Assembly: GCA_025924845.1 (NCBI GenBank)
Contig: JAICHN010000183.1
Coordinates: 1-9,689, forward strand
Source: Chloroflexota bacterium
Lineage (GTDB): Bacteria; Chloroflexota; UBA5177; JANWHV01
Direction of reading: 5' to 3'
Length of the DNA stretch: 9,689 bases
Of this stretch, positions 1-6,762 are shown piece after piece. The translations under genes and the position numbers were made by a program. The notes beneath the pieces are model-generated. The model saw nothing but the letters and a program-made list of their open reading frames with translations, was not told where the DNA came from and searched no databases. Every line of letters begins with the position of its first letter. The first letter of the stretch is position 1.

Positions 1-51
1 ACTTTCCTACGTTCCACTTGAGTTTAAGAGCGTGAGGTAACCCGAGTCCGC

Positions 52-70
52 CGCTGCGAAACAGCGTTTT
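52..70 (+). terminator. weak intrinsic terminator-like hairpin
   Basis: A 5-bp perfect stem, CGCTG (52-56) and CAGCG (62-66), closes a 5-base loop CGAAA and is followed directly by TTTT (67-70). This is the shape of a small Rho-independent terminator for a gene lying to the left of the window. The stem is short and the T run is only four bases, so termination may be partial. Nothing else in the first 68 bases looks like coding sequence. Confidence 0.35.
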
Positions 71-76
71 GGATGA

Positions 77-85
77 TGGTATGCA
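77..85 (+). promoter_or_regulatory. putative extended -10 promoter element of the kinase gene
   Basis: TGG followed by TATGCA fits an extended -10 element (TGn plus a TATAAT-like hexamer). No -35 hexamer is visible at the usual distance, which is normal for extended -10 promoters. It predicts transcription starting near position 92 and a leader of about 50 bases before the ATG at 141. The same TGGTATGC string precedes lipA. The call rests on motif resemblance only. Confidence 0.35.
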
Positions 86-128
86 CCCCGTAGGCTGTGC
101 GAGTGAAGCACCCAGCCCTGCTGGTCGC

Positions 129-133
129 GGGAG
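129..133 (+). promoter_or_regulatory. ribosome binding site that selects ATG 141
   Basis: GGGAG sits 7 bases before the ATG at 141. The same 7-base spacing is seen for the genes starting at 4567, 5527 and 9072. The alternative in-frame TTG at 69 has no purine-rich sequence in front of it and overlaps the hairpin at 52-70, so 141 is the preferred start. Confidence 0.6.
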
Positions 134-140
134 TCGCGAA

Positions 141-2180
141 ATGACTAATTGTCCGTCCTGCCACATGAGTCTGGCTCCCGGCTGCCGATATTGCCCCACC
201 TGCGGCGCTCGAATAGCTCCCTCACTGTCCCAGGGCGAAGTGGTAGCAGTCGGCCCAGGGACACTGCTGGGTGGCAGGTACCTGGTGGTGGCCCCTTTGG
301 GAGCCGGCGCAATGGGCACGGTCTGGCGGGGAGAAGATACGCGGCTGCATGGACGTCCCTGCGCCATCAAAGCGCTTACCGTCACTGCTTTGAGTGGGGA
401 TGATGCCGAGGAGGCTACCACTTGGTTTGAGCGTGAGATCGCTGTATTGTCCGGGCTGCGTCACCCGGCTATCTGCGACGTATTGGACGCCGTTCCGGAA
501 GGAAATAATCGCTATCTGATCCTAGAGTTGATCGACGGGCACACGCTCGCCGATGAGCTTGCTCGTCGTGGCACGCCGGGTTTGCCACTGGCTGATGTCC
601 TTCGTTGGGGTACGACCCTTGGTGATGCTCTTGGCTACCTGCATGGCCGGCGCCCTCTCCTTGTCTTTCGCGACCTCAAGCCGGCAAACATCATGCTGCG
701 CCCGGACGGTCAGGTTGTGCTGATCGACTTCGGCATCGCCCGCCCGATCAGTAGAGCAGGTGCGACAGCGATTGGGACAGGAGGCTACGCGCCTCCAGAG
801 CAATATCAAGGGCTGGCTGAGCCGCGCAGTGATGTCTATGGGCTTGCGGCGACCCTGCACCACTTGCTTACCGGGTGTGACCCAACCACACAGGTTCCTT
901 TTACCTTTCCGCCTCTATGCAGCCTGGCACCGGGGCTGCCCGCCGACCTCGAGTCAGTCCTGACCTGCGCCCTCAGCATGCGACCTGAGGATCGTTTCCC
1001 AGACATAGGAGCCTTCGTCGCTGCCCTTGCCGACACGCACCGCGTGGGTGCTAATTTGGGTAGAGTCGGGAGGGCCTCGCCCGCCGCTCCGAGCGCGGCA
1101 CCACAGTCGTCGCTGGTGGTCCGGTATCCAACCGTTGCCCCAGATCCCGCGCGCTCGTTTGTCCTTTGCCCGGCCTATACTGTCGAGCGGCGGAACCGCC
1201 CGCAGCACCAACCCTTACCGGCGGCTCTCGTGCTCCTTGAGGACGATCGACTCTGGGTTCTGACCGAGTCGGCTCTGTGGGATCCCAAAGCCGAGCTGAT
1301 CGTTTGGGAACTCGGACTGGAATCTGCCCGACCAGCTTCCCTGAGCAAGGACGGCCGGTACCTGGCGCGGTACCTGAGCGGGCGACTGGCGGTATGGCGA
1401 ACGTTTCAACCCACGGCTACAAAGCTGGCTGGACCACCAGGCTATAGTGAGCCGGCCTTTTCGCCGGACGGATCGTTACTCGCAGCCTGTAGTCGGCAAT
1501 CGGCGCGAGATGTGACCTGCTGGGACGTAGACACTGGAGAAGTGGCTTTGGAACTCCAGGGCCACACGGGGTCCGTGGGCGCTTTTGAATGGAATTCGGA
1601 CAGCACTTTACTGGTCACCGCCGCCGCTGACCGGACGTTACGCCTCCGGGACACGGTGAGTGGACAGACCAAACGCCGGCTTAAAGGCTTCGACGAGCCG
1701 CCGGACTTGTTGACATTCAGTCCGTCCGACGAGCTACTGGCTTCTGATGCCGGGCTCCGAAAGGATCCCTATGCGATCCGGTTGTGGGACACGGCTACCG
1801 GCAAAGAGCTAGACCGCTTCCGCGACCATCCTGCCCTATTAAATGGGCTGGCCTTTAGCCCGGAAGGAGCAGTGTTGGCTAGTTGGAGTGATGATGGCGT
1901 TGTGAACCTTTGGCCAATGGAGGACGGCGCACCGGAGTGGCCACTCGAGGGGCACGAGGGACCGGTCAACGACGCGGCATTCAGTCCGGACGGCGGCCTA
2001 TTAGCCTCCGCGGGCGAGGATGGGACCATTGCACTTTGGGACGTGGAGACTGGCCGGCAACTCCACCGGCTGGAAGATGAAGCGGGTGGTGCGGTGGTCA
2101 CGGTGGTGTTCAGCCCCAGCGGCAAGAGTCTGGCGTCCGTGAGCGAAAATGACGCCATGGTGCGTATCTGGCATATATAG
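141..2180 (+). CDS. Zinc-ribbon Ser/Thr protein kinase with WD40 propeller
   Basis: This 679-residue protein is a Hanks-type Ser/Thr kinase, transferring phosphate from ATP to protein targets that cannot be named here. An N-terminal zinc ribbon has Cys4-x2-Cys7 and Cys18-x2-Cys21, with an extra Cys15. The kinase domain spans about 47-297: glycine loop G54-A-G-A-M-G59, ATP-binding Lys77, helix-C Glu99, catalytic Asp178 with Asn183, DFG at 196-198, and YAPPEQYQG from 216. The usual HRD histidine is Phe176 (FRD), a substitution also met in bacterial kinases of this style. A linker of about 60 residues rich in Ala, Pro and Ser leads to a C-terminal beta-propeller with seven or eight WD40-like repeats, whose strands end in WEL, WRT, WDV, RDT, WDT, WPM, WDV and WHI. 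No membrane segment is visible, so it should be cytosolic, with the propeller as a partner-binding platform. The ATG at 141 is chosen over the in-frame TTG at 69 because of its ribosome site and because the Cys motif starts right after it. The gene is monocistronic and convergent with the glycosyltransferases. Domain calls are firm; the targets are unknown. Confidence 0.93.
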   Translation: MTNCPSCHMSLAPGCRYCPTCGARIAPSLSQGEVVAVGPGTLLGGRYLVVAPLGAGAMGTVWRGEDTRLHGRPCAIKALTVTALSGDDAEEATTWFEREIAVLSGLRHPAICDVLDAVPEGNNRYLILELIDGHTLADELARRGTPGLPLADVLRWGTTLGDALGYLHGRRPLLVFRDLKPANIMLRPDGQVVLIDFGIARPISRAGATAIGTGGYAPPEQYQGLAEPRSDVYGLAATLHHLLTGCDPTTQVPFTFPPLCSLAPGLPADLESVLTCALSMRPEDRFPDIGAFVAALADTHRVGANLGRVGRASPAAPSAAPQSSLVVRYPTVAPDPARSFVLCPAYTVERRNRPQHQPLPAALVLLEDDRLWVLTESALWDPKAELIVWELGLESARPASLSKDGRYLARYLSGRLAVWRTFQPTATKLAGPPGYSEPAFSPDGSLLAACSRQSARDVTCWDVDTGEVALELQGHTGSVGAFEWNSDSTLLVTAAADRTLRLRDTVSGQTKRRLKGFDEPPDLLTFSPSDELLASDAGLRKDPYAIRLWDTATGKELDRFRDHPALLNGLAFSPEGAVLASWSDDGVVNLWPMEDGAPEWPLEGHEGPVNDAAFSPDGGLLASAGEDGTIALWDVETGRQLHRLEDEAGGAVVTVVFSPSGKSLASVSENDAMVRIWHI

Positions 2181-2187
2181 TTCTGAG

Positions 2188-2200
2188 CGTTCGGCGAACG
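2188..2200. terminator. short palindrome between convergent genes, possible terminator
   Basis: CGTTCGGCGAACG is a 13-base perfect inverted repeat around a central G, located 8 bases after the kinase stop codon. It could fold as a 5-bp stem with a GGC loop on either strand. There is no T run on either side, so it is a poor intrinsic terminator and might only slow polymerase. The remaining 81-base gap (2181-2261) holds nothing else recognisable. Confidence 0.3.
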
Positions 2201-2261
2201 ATTCAACTGCTCGTCTATGGCGTCTAGAAACTCGTGGTACAACGCCGTGTATAATGCCGGC

Positions 2262-3365
2262 TTAGCGAAGGCCGCTCTCCACCGCGACGCGACGATAGAG
2301 CGCGGCCACCTGATCGACGACGCGTTCAATGGCGAAATGGCTGACGGCGCGTGCCCTGGCCGCCGTGCCATACCGATGCCGTGTGTCAGGGTCGGCCAGC
2401 AGATCGCGGATCGCGCCGGCCAGGGCATGGGAGTCGCGTGACGGGACGACCAGACCGGTTTCCCTGTTTATGTTGACATAACTAGTGCCAGTGCCGAGTT
2501 CCGTACTGATCAGGGGCAGGCCGGACGCGGCGGCTTCGACCAGGACGAGACCGAAAGCCTCGCTGCGTTCGCAGGCGGGCAGCACGAAGAGATCGGCTCG
2601 CCCATAGACCGCGGGCAGATCGGCATCGCTCACGTTGCCCAGAAACTCAACGCGTTCGCTGAGCCGCAAACGCACCACCTGAGCGCGTAACTCGCGCTCC
2701 TGTCCCCCCGAGCCGACCAGCAGAAGACGGGCATCGGGTACTTCTACCAGGGCTTCGAGCAAGTAATGAAGCCCTTTGTAGTAGCGGAAGCGGCCAACGA
2801 ACAGCAGGGTTCGCCCGTCACTACGCGGGGTCACGCCGAGGAATGGGGTCAGGTCGATACCCAGTGGAATGATCACGCAACGGTCACGGTTGGCCGCCAA
2901 CCACGGTGACCCCTCCAAATACGCCTCGCTGGTGGCGATGATCGCGTTCGCCCTGGCCAGCACGCGGCGCAAGAGCGGAGCGTAGAGGACGAGCAGCCCG
3001 CGCTGGCGTACGATGTCGCTTTGATAGGTGATGATTGTAGGGACCTGGGGCACGGCAAGAAGGGCTGCCACCTCACCGACCGGATAGGGAAAGTGCAGGT
3101 GAATCAGGTCGGGACGGAGGCGCCTTAGCTCAAGAACGAGGCGCGGGCTGAGCGGGGTCGAGGCGGGCGCCGCGATCCGCGCCGTGCGCATGACGGGCAC
3201 GCCGTTCAGCATGCCTACGCTGCTGTGCCGGTCCTGGCTGGTGACCAGGATGCGGGGCTGGATGTCGGGTAGGCGGGCCAATCCACGGCAGAGTAGGCGA
3301 ACATGGTTTTCCATACCGCCGACCACCGGGTAGATATCCTTGTACACGTGGACTACGCGGAGCAT
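2262..3365 (-). CDS. GT4-family glycosyltransferase (rhamnosyl/mannosyltransferase-like)
   Basis: This 367-residue GT-B enzyme probably moves a sugar from a nucleotide-sugar donor to a lipid-linked or polysaccharide acceptor at the inner face of the membrane. The N-terminal half carries the acceptor-side pattern PVVGGMENHV (13-22), HLHFPYP (89-95) and TYQSDIVRQRGLLVLYAPLL (113-132). The last is typical of enzymes usually annotated as rhamnosyl/mannosyltransferases. The donor half has the phosphate-binding pair in VGRFRYYKG (Arg192 and Lys197) and the E-x7-E motif EAFGLVLVE (Glu269 and Glu277). There is no signal peptide or clear membrane helix. The length is normal for the family. The ATG start overlaps the end of the upstream glycosyltransferase gene by 13 bases, with a weak GAGG 4 bases before it, so translation is probably coupled. 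The sugar and the linkage cannot be read from the sequence. A role in surface polysaccharide, glycolipid or S-layer glycan synthesis is inferred from the pairing. Confidence 0.92.
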   Translation of the reverse strand: MLRVVHVYKDIYPVVGGMENHVRLLCRGLARLPDIQPRILVTSQDRHSSVGMLNGVPVMRTARIAAPASTPLSPRLVLELRRLRPDLIHLHFPYPVGEVAALLAVPQVPTIITYQSDIVRQRGLLVLYAPLLRRVLARANAIIATSEAYLEGSPWLAANRDRCVIIPLGIDLTPFLGVTPRSDGRTLLFVGRFRYYKGLHYLLEALVEVPDARLLLVGSGGQERELRAQVVRLRLSERVEFLGNVSDADLPAVYGRADLFVLPACERSEAFGLVLVEAAASGLPLISTELGTGTSYVNINRETGLVVPSRDSHALAGAIRDLLADPDTRHRYGTAARARAVSHFAIERVVDQVAALYRRVAVESGLR

Positions 3366-4522
3366 AGGGCCTCGGCGTAAATCTGGAGCATGCGAGTGGC
3401 GGAGTCGCCCAATGAAAAATGGCCGGCTCGGCGCCTCCCCGCTTCGCTCAGCCGCGCTCTTAGCTCGGGCTCCTCAAACAGGCGGCGCATGGCGCCGGCA
3501 ATGGCGTCCTCATTCAAGGGGTCGAAGAGCACGGCGGCATCATCGGCAATCTCGGCCACGGCGGCAGTGTTGGAGGCGGCGATTGGTACGCCGTTTCGCA
3601 TGGCCTCCAGCACCGGGATGCCAAACCCCTCGTAGAGGCTGGGAAAGACAAACGCCAGGGCGTGGTCATAGAGCCAGAGCAATACGGCATCGCTCGGCCG
3701 GTGGATAAAGCGAACCGTTGGCCCGTTCGCCTGCTTCGAGGTGCCTAAGGCGTTCGCCGCTTCCCGAACCTCGGGATAGCGGTCATCCCAGCCGCCCGCG
3801 ATGACCAGATCCGGCGCTGCCGGCGTGGCAGCGGTCAGCTTGCCGAATGCCCGTACCAGACGGGGCAGATTCTTATGCGGCTTGTTGGTGCAGACGCACA
3901 GGATGAAAGCTCGGGCGCCAATCTCCGCCGGCCGTTCGGTGCATTCCCTGCCTGAGAGGGCGTCCAGCGCGTTGTAGCACACGCTCAGGCGAGTACGCGA
4001 CAGCCCATAGATTGCCTCGACATCGGCGGCACTCGCCAGGGAGGGGGTGACCACGTGACAAGCCGCGCGGGTCGAGGCGCGCAACCAGTAGCGAATTACC
4101 TGCCTCTGTCCTCCAGGCCAGTAGTAGGGGTAGCGCTCGGGGATCAGATCGTGTACGGTGACGACGGTCGGCAGGCCGGGCCGGAGCGCCCGCGCGAAAT
4201 ACATCGCGTGATAGAGGTCGGCACGGGCCTGCTTCAAGCGGAGCGGCGTCTCCCACTGGTCGCGGCCGGAACGCAGAGCCGCCATGGTGGGCAGCAGTCG
4301 ATGTGGATGCCGCACGGCGGCGCGCAACTCGGCCGACAGAGGCGCCCGTGGGCGATAGAGCAGGGAAAACCGATGGGGACTTTGCCGGTCGAGCATGGCA
4401 CGGACAAGCCCTTCCGCGGCCCGACCAATGCCTGGATAACCTCCCTGCGTGACCCGGATGTCGATGACAATGTGCGCCGTCGTTTTGCCCTCCTCTCGCA
4501 CCTGTATCGTAGCAGGGAGCAC
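3353..4522 (-). CDS. GT4-family glycosyltransferase (mannosyltransferase-like)
   Basis: This is a second GT-B glycosyltransferase of up to 389 residues, first gene of a two-gene minus-strand unit. Family marks in order: VIDIRV (19-24) and PGIGR (30-34), the usual N-terminal pair of this GT4 branch; VVTVHDLIPERYPYYW in the acceptor half; CVCTNKPHKNLPRLVRAFGKL opening the donor domain; and the E-x7-E motif EGFGIPVLE (298-306). The two enzymes share only the fold and motifs, so they are not recent duplicates and probably add different residues to one glycan. The start is doubtful. GTG 4522 (used here) and GTG 4501 have no ribosome site. A strong GAGGAGGG at 4488-4495 lies inside the frame, 7 bases before ACG codon 15 (4478-4480), which is just where relatives begin. 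A possible promoter (4525-4533) also lies so close that GTG 4522 may not be on the transcript. No signal peptide or membrane helix is seen. The fold is certain, the donor sugar is not. Confidence 0.9.
   Translation of the reverse strand: MLPATIQVREEGKTTAHIVIDIRVTQGGYPGIGRAAEGLVRAMLDRQSPHRFSLLYRPRAPLSAELRAAVRHPHRLLPTMAALRSGRDQWETPLRLKQARADLYHAMYFARALRPGLPTVVTVHDLIPERYPYYWPGGQRQVIRYWLRASTRAACHVVTPSLASAADVEAIYGLSRTRLSVCYNALDALSGRECTERPAEIGARAFILCVCTNKPHKNLPRLVRAFGKLTAATPAAPDLVIAGGWDDRYPEVREAANALGTSKQANGPTVRFIHRPSDAVLLWLYDHALAFVFPSLYEGFGIPVLEAMRNGVPIAASNTAAVAEIADDAAVLFDPLNEDAIAGAMRRLFEEPELRARLSEAGRRRAGHFSLGDSATRMLQIYAEALCSA
4488..4495 (-). promoter_or_regulatory. strong ribosome-site-like GAGGAGGG inside the apparent reading frame
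   Basis: On the minus strand GAGGAGGG is the best Shine-Dalgarno match of the area, yet it falls 9 codons after the apparent GTG start. Seven bases downstream is the in-frame codon ACG (4478-4480). The protein would then read T-A-H-I-V-I-D-I-R, matching the place where family members normally start. Either translation begins at this unusual codon, or the ATG of an ancestor mutated or was misread to ACG, or the string simply encodes REEG by chance. Confidence 0.4.
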
Positions 4523-4524
4523 CG

Positions 4525-4533
4525 GTTATGCCA
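4525..4533 (-). promoter_or_regulatory. putative extended -10 element of the glycosyltransferase unit
   Basis: Read on the minus strand this is TGG followed by CATAAC, 4 of 6 matches to TATAAT with an upstream TG. It predicts transcription starting near 4518, just inside the GTG 4522 start, which favours a downstream start codon. An alternative -10, CATACT, lies at 4564-4569 on the same strand and would give a longer leader containing GTG 4522. No -35 box is visible for either. Confidence 0.25.
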
Positions 4534-4542
4534 TGGTACCCA
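4534..4542 (+). promoter_or_regulatory. putative extended -10 element of the 4567 gene
   Basis: TGG followed by TACCCA resembles the TGGTA-type elements before the kinase, glcE and lipA genes, although the hexamer is a poor TATAAT match. It predicts a start near 4549 and a very short leader still containing the ribosome site at 4553-4559. It stands back to back with the minus-strand element at 4525-4533, both growing out of the palindrome CCATGG (4531-4536). A perfect 8-base palindrome ATTGCAAT follows at 4542-4549 and could be half of an operator. Confidence 0.25.
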
Positions 4543-4566
4543 TTGCAATAGAAAGGAAGTTCTAGT

Positions 4567-5472
4567 ATGGTGAATGGCGAGGAGGGGAGCAGCGTGGACT
4601 CCAACGACGGCATCGCGGACTACATGGAACTGGTGAGGCTGGCCACGGCGCAGGGCTTGCAGGGCCTGGATAGTACGATAGTTCAGCTTCCCGGCGATCA
4701 GAACGGTCATCACGGCGTGGTCATGGCTACGGTAACGACCAAGCAAGGATTATTCCGCGCGGTGGGCGAAGCATGGCGGGATCTGATGCCGGCGACACGG
4801 CGCGGCGAGACGTTAACCATAGCGGAGATCCGGGCAAAATCGCGTGCCCTTCGCGAGGCGGTGGGAATGCCTATCCTCGCAGCGTCTGAGCCGGTCAGGC
4901 CCGGCGAAGCGCCGGCGTCGAGCGTAGCGGTCGCCCTGGCGGAAGGTGGGCGGCGCGGCACGGCGGCCAGAGCCGAGGGGGGATTGGCGGGGGCCGGGGC
5001 GGGACGCTCGGTCGCCGGACCCTCCACGCCCGTGAAGCCCACGGCACTAGACCCGATCGTCGCATCCGCCCCAATGGGCGGCGGGAAGCCGAGCCGAGAG
5101 CAACTCAGGGCAAGCGCAATGCATGCCGGCAGCGTGGCGCCTACCGCGGCGGGGGACGAGTCGGGGGACGACGACGAGACCGGGACAGCGGTCGACACGG
5201 ATCATCCGGTTCGGTCGGCGTCGGCGCCTCTGGATGGTCTGGGCGTCGAGATGGTCAATCGACTGCTGCAGATGACCCAGCGTAAGGCGACCATGGAAGG
5301 TAATCCAGCCGGCGAGGAAGAAGCGATGCGACGGTTGGACTCCTATTTCCAGCGCGCTTTTGGTCACCCGCTCGCCGAGGCGACGCGTATGGAAGGGCAA
5401 CGGGTCATCCAACGACTGGCGGCCGACCTCTCACGAGCCGGCTCCGGTTCGGGGCGGGCCGTGTCCGGCTGA
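4567..5472 (+). CDS. Uncharacterised protein, possible Rad52/ERF-like ssDNA-binding N-domain
   Basis: I do not recognise this 301-residue protein with certainty. It has three parts. Residues 15-105 look like a folded domain: DYMELVRLATAQGLQGLD, then STIVQLP, then GHHGVVMATVTTKQGLFRAVGEA (49-69) and TIAEIRAKSRALREAVG (84-100). The order 'IVQLP - VVxATVxTxxGxFxxxGxA - IxExRAxxRALRxAVG' is reminiscent of Rad52/ERF/DdrA-type single-strand annealing proteins, where the final helix is usually AETRAKARAL. Residues about 105-225 are a low-complexity Ala/Gly/Pro linker with an acidic patch (DESGDDDE), surely disordered. Residues about 226-295 are helical (EMVNRLLQMTQR; RRLDSYFQRAFGHPLAEATRMEGQRVIQRLAADL) and could form a small DNA- or protein-binding module. 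No signal peptide, membrane helix or enzyme motif is seen. ATG 4567 is supported by AAGGAAG at 4553-4559, 7 bases upstream. The gene is divergent from the glycosyltransferases and separate from the redox operon. That it is a real gene is well supported; the recombination role is a guess. Confidence 0.8.
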   Translation: MVNGEEGSSVDSNDGIADYMELVRLATAQGLQGLDSTIVQLPGDQNGHHGVVMATVTTKQGLFRAVGEAWRDLMPATRRGETLTIAEIRAKSRALREAVGMPILAASEPVRPGEAPASSVAVALAEGGRRGTAARAEGGLAGAGAGRSVAGPSTPVKPTALDPIVASAPMGGGKPSREQLRASAMHAGSVAPTAAGDESGDDDETGTAVDTDHPVRSASAPLDGLGVEMVNRLLQMTQRKATMEGNPAGEEEAMRRLDSYFQRAFGHPLAEATRMEGQRVIQRLAADLSRAGSGSGRAVSG

Positions 5473-5488
5473 GGAGGGGCCGCGCTTC

Positions 5489-5497
5489 TGGTACACT
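5489..5497 (+). promoter_or_regulatory. putative extended -10 promoter of the glcE-glcF-proline dehydrogenase operon
   Basis: TGG followed by TACACT (4 of 6 matches to TATAAT) lies in the only gap before the operon. It predicts a transcript start near 5504 and a leader of about 23 bases carrying the ribosome site AGGAGA (5514-5519), 7 bases before GTG 5527. No -35 hexamer is visible. It is the best-looking promoter of the window together with the one at 9025. Confidence 0.4.
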
Positions 5498-5526
5498 GGC
5501 AGGGTGGACAAGCAGGAGACCAGGCG

Positions 5527-6756
5527 GTGTTAGACCTTGAGACCCCAAGGGAGGTACTGAATCTGCCCGGTGCTCCCCGTCGTTTGGCGCCCGCCGATGC
5601 CGAAGCACTGGCGGCGGTGCTGCGCGAGGCAAGCGAGGCTGGGCAGGCCGTGGTGCCCTGGGGGGGAGGAACGGAGCAGCGCCTGGGAGCGCCGCCCAGC
5701 CGTTGCGATATCGTGCTAGAGACGCGGCACCTGTCGGGAATCATTGCCTATGCGCCCGAGGACTTGACGGTAAGCGTTCAGGCAGGCACCACCCTGGCCG
5801 AGGTGCGGGCGGCTCTGGCTCCGCACGGCCAATTTCTTCCCTTCGACGTTCCGGCGCCCGAGCAGGCCACGATCGGGGGCGTGCTGGCCGCCAATACCGC
5901 TTCGGTGCGGCGCTACCGCTATGGTGCGGCCCGTGATCTGGTAATCGGAATGACGACTGCGCTGCCCTCCGGCGACTTATGCAAGGCGGGCGGCCGAGTC
6001 GTCAAGAATGTCGCGGGCTACGACCTGTGCAAGTTGTGGGTCGGTTCGCTGGGCACGCTCGGCGTGTTCACCTCGGCGAACTTTCGGGTGCAACCGGTCT
6101 GCAAGGTCACGAACGCCGTGATCTGCCGGTTTCCAACCGGGGATGCCGCTCTACGCACCGGTTTGTCCCTGGCTGGGCAGAGCCAGGCGTGGAGCGCTTT
6201 AATCGCGCGCGGCGCCGTCGACCCCTGCCTGACTATCGTGGCCGAGGGGTTCGCCGGGTCGGTTGGTGTGGCGATTGAAGCCGCCAGGCATGCGGCGGTA
6301 GGCGCGGGCGGGGAATGCGCGGTGGAGGAGGATCCTGTAGGGGTAGAGTCCGCGCTGCACGACCTGGCCCAGTTCGCGGGCGACGGACCCGAACTCGGCG
6401 CGCTGCTCAGGGGTTCAGTGGCGCCCGCGCTGCTCCCTCAGGCCATAGCGGGCTTGATGGACGCGGCTGCAGCGGCCGGGCTCACCGTTGACTGGCAGGC
6501 CGATGTCGGGGTAGGCAGCGTATTTTGCCGAGTGAGCGGGGCCGATGCCCAGGTGGCCGAGGCAGTTCGGCAGGCCAGAGCCGTCCTGGCGCCTCTGGGC
6601 GGCCGCCTGCTCGTCGCCGCCGGATCGCCGGCGCTGCGTAGAGCGGTCGAGCCCTGGGGCGCGCCGGAAGCGGCGGCGCCTTTATCCAGGACGATCAAAG
6701 CCAGGATGGACCCAACCGGTACCTTGAATCCGGGCCGCTTTTGCTATGGACTGTGA
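5527..6756 (+). CDS. glcE: Glycolate oxidase-type FAD-binding subunit GlcE
   Basis: This 409-residue protein belongs to the vanillyl-alcohol-oxidase/PCMH-type FAD-binding family (FAD_binding_4). In glycolate oxidase, GlcE works with GlcD and GlcF to oxidise glycolate to glyoxylate and pass electrons to the respiratory chain at the membrane. Visible FAD-domain marks are VPWGGGTEQRLG (43-54), YAPEDLTVSVQAGTTLAEV (75-93), PEQATIGGVLAANTAS (111-126), RYGAARDLVIGM (131-142) and GGRVVKNVAGYDLCKLWVGS (155-174), followed by LGTLGVF (175-181). The chain ends with the usual DPTGTLNPGRF. The sequence around 43-54 and the 409-residue length match GlcE better than the longer catalytic GlcD. The start is GTG 5527 with AGGAGA 7 bases upstream. 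It is the first gene of a tight three-gene operon, only 6 bases from glcF. No glcD is present in the window, so the catalytic partner must be encoded elsewhere, or this protein itself acts as the dehydrogenase. The substrate (glycolate, D-lactate or another 2-hydroxyacid) is therefore open. Confidence 0.9.
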   Translation: MLDLETPREVLNLPGAPRRLAPADAEALAAVLREASEAGQAVVPWGGGTEQRLGAPPSRCDIVLETRHLSGIIAYAPEDLTVSVQAGTTLAEVRAALAPHGQFLPFDVPAPEQATIGGVLAANTASVRRYRYGAARDLVIGMTTALPSGDLCKAGGRVVKNVAGYDLCKLWVGSLGTLGVFTSANFRVQPVCKVTNAVICRFPTGDAALRTGLSLAGQSQAWSALIARGAVDPCLTIVAEGFAGSVGVAIEAARHAAVGAGGECAVEEDPVGVESALHDLAQFAGDGPELGALLRGSVAPALLPQAIAGLMDAAAAAGLTVDWQADVGVGSVFCRVSGADAQVAEAVRQARAVLAPLGGRLLVAAGSPALRRAVEPWGAPEAAAPLSRTIKARMDPTGTLNPGRFCYGL

Positions 6757-6762
6757 GTAGGC

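Noticed and set aside
69..140. N-terminal extension of the kinase from TTG 69
   Set aside because: It has no ribosome site, overlaps the hairpin at 52-70 and a promoter-like element, and adds 24 residues before the zinc-ribbon start that look non-conserved.
1769..2428. Open frame of 219 codons on the minus strand across the kinase end and the gap
   Set aside because: It lies over the WD40 coding sequence and the glycosyltransferase C-terminus; its protein is Ser/Pro/Arg-rich without family marks, as expected for a shadow frame in GC-rich DNA.
3873..4613. Open frame of 246 codons on the minus strand overlapping the glycosyltransferase and the divergent gap
   Set aside because: It is a shifted frame of the real GT4 gene, rich in Arg and Pro with no recognisable domain, and it would run through the start of the 4567 gene.
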